Origin: Thetidibacter halocola
GTDB lineage: Bacteria; Pseudomonadota; Alphaproteobacteria; Rhodobacterales; Rhodobacteraceae
NCBI RefSeq assembly: GCF_018224955.1
Contig: NZ_JAGTUU010000005.1
Span: 62,001-126,000, forward strand
DNA length: 64,000 nucleotides
Direction: 5' to 3'
Shown here: piece by piece, positions 54,435 to 61,661 of the stretch
How the letters are laid out: the number at the start of each line of letters is the position of its first letter
Numbering within the stretch: position 1 is the first letter of the stretch
Translations under genes and position numbers: made by a program
The notes under the pieces: generated by a model
Told to the model about the DNA's origin: nothing
The model's input: the letters and a program-made list of their open reading frames with translations, nothing else
Databases searched by the model: none

Positions 54435-55199
54435 TCAAGCGGCCGCGTTCGCATCCTTCTCGGCCGTCTTGCAGTTGGCTTGGTGGTTTGCCAGCCAAAC
54501 GACCTCCTTTGAGCGGCGGCCCGCCCGGGTAGTCTTGACGCTATCGAGCCGCTCAAACGGAAGCCAGTCCGCCCCCTCGTTTTCACAGACGATGACCTGT
54601 CCAGGGCGGCTCCGGCACCAGTTGGCGAGCTCGTTGTAGTCGATCTCTGCCGAACTGTAATGGTAATGCCTGCCAGCGGACTGATAGGGCGCATCTACAA
54701 ACCAAGTAGCCTGCACTCCTCGTTTCTCGCAGGCCCTATAATCATCTTCGATAATGCGCCAGTGGCGAATAGCTTCGAGTTGGCTTGCAATGGTTGTTCG
54801 GACGCGCTCTCCCCAGAAGGAGCCCGGACGAATGCCGATGCGCATCCACTTGGAGGGGCTTCGTCGCGGCCGAGCGGCCGCTCTGTTTAGCCACAGGCCA
54901 ACAAGCCATTTCGCTTCCTCGCAGATAAGGAGGTCGTCCACAGTGCCATCCAAGGGAACATCGGGGATCGCATGAATTTCGTCCGGCCTGACCCGCAAAA
55001 GAAACCGCCAAACCGCAGCGATCTGTGGATCACGCTCGCATAAGACTACCTTTCGGTCGGGATAGCGGAGGGAATAACCCGCTGAGCCGGCGAACGGCTC
55101 GAATATGGTGTCATGCTCTGGAGGCGGGTAATTCCGCACGGCGTCTCGCCATTTACCCCCATAGTATCCGAAGAACGGTCTAAGTCCCTGCGATCCCAC
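54435..55199 (-). CDS. D12-class adenine-specific DNA methyltransferase (Dam-like)
   Basis: 254 residues. Motif I FFGYYGGKWRDAV (about 10-22) and FEPFAGSAGYSLRYPDRKVV (about 33-52), motif IV DAPYQ in WFVDAPYQSAGRHYHY (the usual DPPY with Ala), and a target-binding helical part between them. These features define Dam/D12 m6A enzymes, many from phages and mobile elements. It may modify a second site or act as an independent epigenetic mark. 471-bp gene-poor region upstream. Confidence 0.85.
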   Translation of the reverse strand: MGSQGLRPFFGYYGGKWRDAVRNYPPPEHDTIFEPFAGSAGYSLRYPDRKVVLCERDPQIAAVWRFLLRVRPDEIHAIPDVPLDGTVDDLLICEEAKWLVGLWLNRAAARPRRSPSKWMRIGIRPGSFWGERVRTTIASQLEAIRHWRIIEDDYRACEKRGVQATWFVDAPYQSAGRHYHYSSAEIDYNELANWCRSRPGQVIVCENEGADWLPFERLDSVKTTRAGRRSKEVVWLANHQANCKTAEKDANAAA

Positions 55200-55670
55200 T
55201 GCCCCTCCTGTCCCGCTTCGGCACTCTTCCGGTGCCTTCTCTACTAGCTTAGCTTGATGTCGCCGTGCGACTTGGGTACGCCCACCATTGTATCCTCATG
55301 CCTGCGTCTGACGGCAAGCGCAAGTGGCCTGCCCCGTCGGGTAGTCGGCGGGCAACCTCAATGCATGGTCGGCTGTAGAAGCTCCAAGGTGCACAGCTCT
55401 CATGCAGGTACTTGTTGAGCGGGTGGAGATCTCCGAACATGGTCTCTACATTCAGCTGCGCGGCTAGCGATAGCCCGACCAATCCGTTTCGGGGCTAATC
55501 GTGGCAACGACTGGACATGTTGCGACCGGCACTTCTTATCTTTCCAACAGCTATTTGGGCGCGCTGGGACAGACGCCCTAAGCAGCAGACTTTCGATTTC
55601 GGGTCCACCTCAATCGAAAGCGACCAGGGTCGAACTGTTCCGCCACACGAAAAGAAAAGATAGGCCTGCA
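55200..55670. other. 471-bp gap between the D12 methyltransferase and the DUF2924 relic
   Basis: A short minus-strand frame at 55249-55482 (MVGLSLAAQLNVETMFGDLH...) has no recognised domain or ribosome site and cannot be called a gene. The region presumably holds the methyltransferase promoter and the left boundary of the third recombinase cassette. Confidence 0.45.
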
Positions 55671-55862
55671 AGCAGCCCCGCGCTCAAACCCGGCGGCCGG
55701 CTGATCCGGGAATGGAATGGCGTGACCCATGTCGTCGATATCGTCGAAGGCGGGTTCCTCTGGAACGGGCAACGCCATGCCTCGTTGTCGCCGATTGCCC
55801 GCGCCATCACCGGCGCCCGCTGGTCCGGGCCCCGGTTCTTCGGTCTGAAGAGAACGGCATGA
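55671..55862 (+). pseudogene. C-terminal fragment of a DUF2924 protein
   Basis: About 63 codons: LKPGGRLIREWNGVTHVVDI, VEGGFLWNGQRHASLSPIAR, AITGARWSGPRFFGLKRTA. This is the conserved end of DUF2924, a protein normally encoded just before serine recombinases in alphaproteobacterial elements. The N-terminal half (about 100 residues) is replaced by unrelated sequence. Its stop overlaps the recombinase start (ATGA at 55859), preserving translational coupling. Confidence 0.7.
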
Positions 55863-57559
55863 CCATGAGCAAGCCGAAGATCCGTTGCGCCATCTATACG
55901 CGCAAATCCTCCGACGAGGGACTCGACCAGGACTTCAACTCGCTCGATGCCCAGCACGAGGCCTGCGCCGCCTATATCGCCAGCCAGCGGCATGAAGGCT
56001 GGATCGCGAACAAGGCCCGTTACGACGATGGGGGCATCTCGGGCGGAACGCTCGACCGGCCCGCCCTGCAAGAGCTTCTCGGCGATATCGATGCAGGCCA
56101 TGTCCAGATGGTGGTGGTCTACAAGATCGACCGCCTGACCCGGTCGCTCGCCGACTTCGCGAAGCTGGTCGAGCGCCTCGATGCGGCCGGCTGTTCCTTC
56201 GTCTCGGTCACGCAGGCCTTCAACACGGCGTCCTCGATGGGGCGGCTGACCCTCAACGTGCTCCTCTCCTTCGCACAATTCGAGCGGGAGGTGACTGCCG
56301 AGCGCATCCGCGACAAGATCGCGGCCTCGAAGAAGAAAGGGCTCTGGATGGGGGGCGTGCCACCTCTGGGCTACGATCCGCATCCCGACCCGAAGATCCG
56401 CGGTCTCGTCGTCAACGGTCCGGAGGCGGAAACGGTGCGCGCGATCTTCGCGCTCTATAACGAGCTTGGCTGCCTGAATGCGGTGATGCTCCGGGCAGAG
56501 GAGATGGGGCTACGGTCAAAGCGGCATAGCTTCAAGTCCGGGCGGGTGCAGGGCGGCATTCCCTTCTCGCGTGGCCAGGTCTACGCGGTGCTTCGCAACC
56601 CGATCTACATCGGCAAGATCCGGCACAAGTCCCGGGTGTGGGATGGTCAGCATGCTCCCATCATCGACGAAGGGCTCTGGGGATCCGTTCAGACCAAGCT
56701 GCAAGCGGCAAGCGCACGACCCCGCCGTCGCGTGGCCGCCGTCGGTCAACAGAACCGGAACGGCCTGACCCCGCTTGCGGGCAAGCTTCGCGACGAAACC
56801 GGCGATCGGCTGACCCCGACACATACGAACCGGCATGGACGGCAGGTGCGGTACTACGTCTCGAACCGGCTCATCTCGGGCGGGACCGATCCACAAGGCT
56901 GGCGCTTGCCCGCCGCGGGGCTGGAGAACGCTTGCGCCGACGTGGTCGCAAGGCATCTGGCGGAACTTGCGGACATGCATCGGCTCTGCGTCACGCCCGA
57001 CCTCCTGCGTGGCGATGCCATCCGAAACAAAGTGCAGGAACTGTCGACGCAGCTTTCGGCGGGCGCGCCCGACCTGCTCGGTCAGCTCGTCTTGGAAGGG
57101 CAAGTCCAGAAGGCGTGCATCGAGCTGACGCTGAATGCCACGGCGCTGGCAGAAACGCTCGGCATCCGCCCCGAGGAGATCGATCCTTCGGCCTTGTCGA
57201 TCGAAGCTTCCTTCGCCATGCGTCGGCGTGGCGTGGAAGGCAAGATCGTCGTTGGTGATCGCGAACCACAACCCGATCGAACCCTGATCCGCGGCCTTTC
57301 GCGGGCGCATTCCTGGGTGGCCGACCTGCGCAACGGCAAACTTCTGAGCGAGATCGCCGCGACAACGGGGCATTCCGAATCCTACATCCGGACCCGCGCT
57401 CAGCTGGCGTTTCTCTCGCCCGCGATCCAAGGCGCGATCCTCGACGGGCGCCAGCCGCCGGACCTGACGCTCGAACGGATCATCCGAAAGCCGATCCCGC
57501 TCGACTGGCATGCGCAAGCGATGCTGTACGGGTTCCAGCCTGGACCTGCATATCGCTGA
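55859..57559 (+). CDS. Complete large serine recombinase with a fused C-terminal HTH domain (copy 3)
   Basis: 566 residues. Catalytic N-terminal domain CAIYTRKSSDEGLDQDFNSL with the active serine, YDDGGISGGTLDRPALQELL, VVVYKIDRLTRSLADFAKLV; recombinase domain LGYDPHPDPKIRGLVVNGPE; zinc-ribbon region PTHTNRHGRQVRYYVSNRLI; then, after GVEGKIVVGDREPQPDRTLI, a C-terminal HTH region SRAHSWVADLRNGKLLSEIA, ATTGHSESYIRTRAQLAFLS, ILDGRQPPDLTLERI. This last part corresponds to the separate small partner proteins of copies 1 and 2. The only copy that looks active, and likely the enzyme that inserted this segment. Preceded by a truncated DUF2924 gene, with a 54-bp gap to the first palindrome. Confidence 0.88.
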   Translation: MTMSKPKIRCAIYTRKSSDEGLDQDFNSLDAQHEACAAYIASQRHEGWIANKARYDDGGISGGTLDRPALQELLGDIDAGHVQMVVVYKIDRLTRSLADFAKLVERLDAAGCSFVSVTQAFNTASSMGRLTLNVLLSFAQFEREVTAERIRDKIAASKKKGLWMGGVPPLGYDPHPDPKIRGLVVNGPEAETVRAIFALYNELGCLNAVMLRAEEMGLRSKRHSFKSGRVQGGIPFSRGQVYAVLRNPIYIGKIRHKSRVWDGQHAPIIDEGLWGSVQTKLQAASARPRRRVAAVGQQNRNGLTPLAGKLRDETGDRLTPTHTNRHGRQVRYYVSNRLISGGTDPQGWRLPAAGLENACADVVARHLAELADMHRLCVTPDLLRGDAIRNKVQELSTQLSAGAPDLLGQLVLEGQVQKACIELTLNATALAETLGIRPEEIDPSALSIEASFAMRRRGVEGKIVVGDREPQPDRTLIRGLSRAHSWVADLRNGKLLSEIAATTGHSESYIRTRAQLAFLSPAIQGAILDGRQPPDLTLERIIRKPIPLDWHAQAMLYGFQPGPAYR

Positions 57560-57612
57560 TACACGCTGGCGCGTCCCTGTTTCTGCAGCGTGGATCCCTG
57601 ATCTCGCCGGAA

Positions 57613-57642
57613 GAATTCCCTGTTATCGAAAACAGGGAATTC
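57613..57642. repeat. Perfect 12-bp inverted repeat after the recombinase
   Basis: Arms GAATTCCCTGTT / AACAGGGAATTC around a 6-base spacer ATCGAA, starting 54 bp after the recombinase stop. It may be a transcription end or a recombinase-binding site. It shares AATTCCCTGT with two further copies at 57712 and 57723. Confidence 0.75.
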
Positions 57643-57710
57643 GTTCGTAACCCGCTGACATCACGAGTGGATTCACGCTCGAAACGCATAGGAGCAGCCA
57701 GAATCCGAGG

Positions 57711-57737
57711 GAATTCCCTGTAAATTCCCTGTTAACA
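57711..57737. repeat. Two tandem AATTCCCTGT copies
   Basis: AATTCCCTGT at 57712-57721 and 57723-57732, 11 bp apart (one helix turn), followed by TAACAG. The same 10-mer makes up each arm of the palindrome at 57613. Candidate att-site or binding sites of the serine recombinase. Confidence 0.65.
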
Positions 57738-57909
57738 GCAAAACGCGCCTCAACCGAAGCGCGTGATGCAGCCTCCGGAGACTGCGCTGGGAATTCCGAC
57801 TAACAGGGGAAGGTGGGGGCGTCTCTCATGCACATGCCAGCTGCCAAACCCCGGGAAAGTCGGGAGAAAACAGGCAAATGTGCACTGGGATCGCAGAGAC
57901 CGGGGTGGC

Positions 57910-57999
57910 TGGCGGAGAGGAAGGGATTCGAACCCTCGAGACGGTTCCCCGCCTACACACTTTCCAGGCGTGCGCCTTCGACCACTCGGCCACCTCTCC
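57910..57999 (-). tRNA. tRNA-Ser (anticodon GGA)
   Basis: 90-nt tRNA including encoded CCA. Acceptor GGAGAGG pairs with CCTCTCC; D-arm GCCGAGTGGTCGAAGGC; anticodon stem CACGC/GTGTG with loop CTGGAAA, anticodon GGA; long class II variable arm GGCGGGGAACCGTC; T-arm with GTTCGAA. Its 3' end faces the mobile region to the left. It marks the boundary between the mobile region and the stress-protein backbone. Confidence 0.95.
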
Positions 58000-58075
58000 G
58001 ACGCCGCGTGTAGCAAGGGTGGGTAGGGGGCTGCAAGCGGTTTTCCGTCTTCCGGCGATGCGCAAGAGCGCGCGG

Positions 58076-58531
58076 TCAGGTGATCGCTTCCAGCCGTTCC
58101 TTCGACAGGTCCCCGGGAACAATCGTCACCGGGATCGGCAGCGAGCCCGAGTTGCGGGTCAGCTGGGTGACCAGCGGTCCGGGACCCTTCTTGTCGGCGG
58201 CGGCGCCCAGGACCAGAACGCCGATATCGGGGTCGTCGCGGACCTGGGCCAGGATCTCGACCACCGGATCGCCTTCGCGGATAACCAGTTCGGGGTCGAC
58301 TCCCTGCTTGTCGCGCATCCACTTGGCGAAGACCTCGAAATGGGCGTGGATGCGTTCTCGGGCCTCTTCGCGCATGACTTCGCCGACGCCGATCCAGTGG
58401 TTGAACTCGTCCGGCGGGATCACCGACAGGATCGCCACGCCGCCCCCCGTGTTCGAGGCCCGCATCGCGGCAAAGCGCATGGCGTTCAGGCATTCGCGGC
58501 TGTCGTCGAGCACGACGAGAAACTTGCGCAT
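58076..58531 (-). CDS. Universal stress protein (UspA family)
   Basis: 151 residues. Starts [20 protein letters not shown], the UspA strand-loop with the VxDxS-type pattern, and contains [20 protein letters not shown], a variant of the usual ATP-binding G-x2-G-x9-G(S/T) loop. Cytoplasmic stress and starvation protein. Isolated gene between the tRNA and the aminotransferase; only a 77-bp space to the tRNA. Confidence 0.9.
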   Translation of the reverse strand: MRKFLVVLDDSRECLNAMRFAAMRASNTGGGVAILSVIPPDEFNHWIGVGEVMREEARERIHAHFEVFAKWMRDKQGVDPELVIREGDPVVEILAQVRDDPDIGVLVLGAAADKKGPGPLVTQLTRNSGSLPIPVTIVPGDLSKERLEAIT

Positions 58532-58735
58532 GTCTCACTCCCTCTGCATTGCGATCATGGCGAAGGGGCAGGGCGCTGGCAAGCGTCGGCGATCAGGGGT
58601 CGCGAAACCGGCACCGTGGCGCTGCCGGCCCGTGCTTTGCGGCGACGCAAGAGTTGGCGCCGGTGCCTCTGCTGATCCCTGTGCATCGTCGTTGGCGGGC
58701 CGACGGACATCGCGGCGCGGTCGCAGGCGACGCCG

Positions 58736-58903
58736 TCAAGGAGTCCAACGTCGGACGACGAAAAGGAACGGGATCAACAACACGAACGGAACGCCGATCG
58801 CCCGGAAGACTGCAGCAACCGTGTCGAACCGAATGTCCGGGACATAGAAAGTGACCCGCAGGGCGAGAGTGTTGCGGAGGCTGCGAACCGGATGGGTTGG
58901 CAT
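58736..58903 (-). CDS. Possible 55-residue membrane protein
   Basis: MPTHPVRSLRNTLALRVTFY followed by VPDIRFDTVAAVFRAIGVPF and the hydrophobic end VLLIPFLFVVRRWTP, one TM helix with a positive C-terminal end. The ribosome site is poor. The only candidate gene in a 464-bp space between the stress protein and the aminotransferase; the rest of that space (58532-58735) shows nothing. Confidence 0.35.
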   Translation of the reverse strand: MPTHPVRSLRNTLALRVTFYVPDIRFDTVAAVFRAIGVPFVLLIPFLFVVRRWTP

Positions 58904-58995
58904 TTAATCGGCGATCCTGACAATGATGCGGGCTTATCTGTTCAATATCTCAAAAAAATTGCACGTCGGTAGCGGTCTCGTGGTTGGGGCCCGTG

Positions 58996-59856
58996 TCACG
59001 CGCTGGCGGCCCAGTCCCAATACAGCTCGCGCACCCGCCGCGTCACCGGGCCGGCCTGGTAGGCGGTGTCCTCGAACCCGGTCACGGCGGTGACCTTGTT
59101 CATGTTGCCCGACAGGAAGACCTCGTCGGCATCCGCGAAGTCCTCGAAGGTCAGCACGGTTTCGTGCACCTCCATCCCGTCGGCGCGCATGTTCAGGATG
59201 TGCCGCGCGCGGGTGATCCCGGCCAGGAAGGTGCCGTTGGCGATGGGGGTAAAGACCACGCCGTCGCGCACCATGAAGACATTGGCCGTGGCGCTTTCGG
59301 CGACATTGCCCATGGCGTCGGCGACCAGCGCATTCTGAAAGCCTCGGGCGCGCACCTCGGCCAGCATCCGGGCGTTGTTCGGGTAAAGGCAGCCGGCCTT
59401 GGCATTGACCACCGCATCCTCCATCACCGGGCGGCGGAACCGCGTGCGGCCAAGCTTGACCGAGGCGGTGGTGGGGGCCATCGGGATTTCCTCAAGGCAG
59501 ATGGCGAAACCGGTCTCGTCCTGCTGCGGGACGATGGCCGTCGCGTCGCCGTTGATCCCCCAGTACATCGGGCGGATGTAGACGGCGGCCTCCGTCGGGT
59601 AGGCTTTTAGCCCCTCGTGCACGATCTGCACCATGTCCTCGGTCGGGACGGTGGGCTTCAGCATCAGCGCCACAGCCGAGCGGTTGACCCGCGCGCAATG
59701 GGCGTCGAGATCGGGCGCCATGCCGTTCACTGCGCGCGCCCCGTCGAACACGCCCGAACCCAGCCATGCACCGTGATCGGCGGCCCGCATGACCGGCACG
59801 TCGCCGTCATGCCAGCGCCCGTCGAAATAGGTGCGGATGTTCTTGCCTGTCGCCAT
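58996..59856 (-). CDS. Class IV aminotransferase, branched-chain type
   Basis: 286 residues, PLP fold type IV. Visible: RTYFDGRWHDGDVPVMRAADHGAWLGSGVFDGAR start pattern (shown in parts), PTVPTEDMVQIVHEGL, the Schiff-base lysine in DAVVNAKAGCLYPNN (Lys before the AGxxYPNN-like stretch), and TANVFMVRDGVVFTPIANGT. Transfers amino groups between branched-chain amino acids and 2-oxoglutarate; D-amino-acid transaminases share the fold. Start at 59856 with GAGGGAGG upstream. Backbone gene. Confidence 0.9.
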   Translation of the reverse strand: MATGKNIRTYFDGRWHDGDVPVMRAADHGAWLGSGVFDGARAVNGMAPDLDAHCARVNRSAVALMLKPTVPTEDMVQIVHEGLKAYPTEAAVYIRPMYWGINGDATAIVPQQDETGFAICLEEIPMAPTTASVKLGRTRFRRPVMEDAVVNAKAGCLYPNNARMLAEVRARGFQNALVADAMGNVAESATANVFMVRDGVVFTPIANGTFLAGITRARHILNMRADGMEVHETVLTFEDFADADEVFLSGNMNKVTAVTGFEDTAYQAGPVTRRVRELYWDWAASA

Positions 59857-59972
59857 GTCGGGCCTCCCTCGCTCAGGGTGCAGGCTAGGGGCCTGGGCGG
59901 GCAAGGTCCAGAGGGGCAGGACGCTCTCGTTCAATCTTGCGCGAAACCGCCTTTTCATCTTCTCCTGGCGGC

Positions 59973-60905
59973 ATGGCGTATGCGGTCTTCCTCCACAAAG
60001 CAGAATCGATCTATGACGACGAACCGGACGTCCGGTACGACTTTCCAAAGTCTTATCTGCGTACAGTCATGGCCTCGGTAGGCGACTGGATCGTGTATTA
60101 CGAACCGGTCAAGGCGGGGCCTCGCGGCTATTTCGCGGTGGCGAAGGTGGTGCAGGTGATCCCGAAACCCAACGCGCCAGGGCGATTCCTGGCGCTGATC
60201 GAGCCGGGCAGTTACCTGGAATTCGACGAGACCGTGCCGCGTCTGAAGGACGGCAGACCGTGGGAAACCCTGCTTGCAGATGCCGAGGGCAATCCGGTGA
60301 AGGGCGGACGCCAGCAACTGGCGGTGCGCAGCCTGCCGCCGGCAGACTTCGCGGCCATCGTGAATGCTGGCCTGCCCGAGGATCTGATCGAGCGCGAGGC
60401 GCGACGGTTTGATCCTCGGGGACCAGAGATCGACGACCCGCCGGCCATCTTCCAACGTCCGGTGGTCGAACGACTGATGCGCCGCCCCTATCGCGATGTC
60501 GCCTTCCGCAGGCGCGTGCGCGAGGCCTATGACTATCGCTGCGCCATGTCCGGCATGCAATTGCGCAATGGTGGCGGGCGACCCGAGGTGCAGGCCGCCC
60601 ATATTGTTCCGGTCGAGGAGCGCGGCAGCGACAAGGTCAGCAACGGTCTGGCGCTGTCCGGCACGCTGCACTGGATGTTCGACCGGGGGCTTCTGTCGGT
60701 GGCGATCCCTGACGCAGCGCAACCGTCGCGGATGCAGATCCTCGCATCCGAGAACAAGGTGCCGCGCGACGTGATGGACCGCCTTCTGTTGCCCGACCGT
60801 ATTCTGCACCTGCCGAAGGACCGTCGCGACTGGCCCAGCCCCGCGGCGCTGAAATGGCACCGCGAGAACCGGTTCGGCATGGGCGATTACATGCCGCCCG
60901 TCTAG
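59973..60905 (+). CDS. HNH endonuclease-domain protein
   Basis: 310 residues. An N-terminal domain (YAVFLHKAESIYDDEPDVRY then DFPKSYLRTVMASVGDWIVY) is followed by the HNH nuclease: REAYDYRCAMSGMQLRNGGG, VQAAHIVPVEERGSDKVSNG, LHWMFDRGLLSVAI, with conserved His, Asn and His. The N-terminal part is similar to PUA/EVE-like modified-base readers in shape, but this is not certain. Such proteins can cut modified DNA in defence. The ATG follows CTCCTGGCGGC. The gene is divergent from the aminotransferase and ends 1 bp before the VOC gene stop on the other strand. Confidence 0.85.
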   Translation: MAYAVFLHKAESIYDDEPDVRYDFPKSYLRTVMASVGDWIVYYEPVKAGPRGYFAVAKVVQVIPKPNAPGRFLALIEPGSYLEFDETVPRLKDGRPWETLLADAEGNPVKGGRQQLAVRSLPPADFAAIVNAGLPEDLIEREARRFDPRGPEIDDPPAIFQRPVVERLMRRPYRDVAFRRRVREAYDYRCAMSGMQLRNGGGRPEVQAAHIVPVEERGSDKVSNGLALSGTLHWMFDRGLLSVAIPDAAQPSRMQILASENKVPRDVMDRLLLPDRILHLPKDRRDWPSPAALKWHRENRFGMGDYMPPV

Positions 60906-60906
60906 G

Positions 60907-61386
60907 TTATGCGGCCTCGGCCAGCAGCGCGTTCAGGTCGAGCGGCGCGTTCACCATCTTGAGGTTCCCCGCCGCGTCGCGTGGCCAGTCCTCGGGGGCG
61001 CGGTCGCGGTAAAGTTCGATGCCATTGCCGTCGGGATCCGAGAAATAGATCGCTTCGGACACGCCGTGATCGGCCGCGCCCTCGATCTCGACCCCATGTT
61101 CCAGCGCGGTGCGCAGCGCCTGCGCCAGCGCCTGGCGATGGGGATAGAGAAAGGCGGTGTGATACAGGCCCGTCGCGTTGCGCGGCGGGCGCGGGCCGCC
61201 GGCGCTTTCCCAGGTGTTGAGGCCGATGTGGTGATGATAGCCCCCGGCCGACAGGAAGGCCGCCTGCGGTCCGTAGCGCTGCATCACCTCCAGCCCCAGA
61301 ACGTCGCGGTAGAAGGCGATGGCGCGGTCGAGGTCGGACACCTTCAGGTGAACATGGCCGATGCGGGTTTCGGGATGGGCTGTCAT
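60907..61386 (-). CDS. VOC-family (glyoxalase/dioxygenase-like) metalloprotein
   Basis: 159 residues. Two beta-alpha-beta-beta-beta modules: TRIGHVHLKVSDLDRAIAFY, FLSAGGYHHHIGLNTWESAG with metal His, and EAIYFSDPDGNGIELYRDRA with the metal Glu of the second module. Fits catechol-2,3-dioxygenase-like VOC proteins; substrate unknown. Start at 61386 after AAACAGACC; 275 bp separate it from the formate dehydrogenase gene on the other strand. Confidence 0.88.
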   Translation of the reverse strand: MTAHPETRIGHVHLKVSDLDRAIAFYRDVLGLEVMQRYGPQAAFLSAGGYHHHIGLNTWESAGGPRPPRNATGLYHTAFLYPHRQALAQALRTALEHGVEIEGAADHGVSEAIYFSDPDGNGIELYRDRAPEDWPRDAAGNLKMVNAPLDLNALLAEAA

Positions 61387-61661
61387 GGTCTGTTTCCTTT
61401 TGGCGAAGAATTAGCGTTGTGCGCCAGTGCGCATAAGTGGCGAAAGACGCGTAACCGCTCTGCGAAAATTCACTGGGGGGCCGAGGGGCTGTGGTGGCGG
61501 CTTTCGCATCCCGAAAAACCTGTAGGCGCCATGTGCCTTTCGCGACCCGCGCGGCGCGGATCGGAAACCGCCACGGCGCAAATCGCGCCTGCGTGGTCGG
61601 GTTTGATCTGTGGACGCCGCCCGCGCTGTGGTTAAAACTGAACTGCAACAGGGAGGCGCGC

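Noticed and set aside
55249-55482. 77-codon minus-strand frame as a gene of the restriction cluster
   Set aside because: No start signal, no motif, and composition like neighbouring non-coding DNA.
47728-57909. Duplicate of the tRNA-Ser 3' end as left attachment site
   Set aside because: No matching copy of the T-arm/acceptor sequence was found by reading; the island's left end stays undefined.
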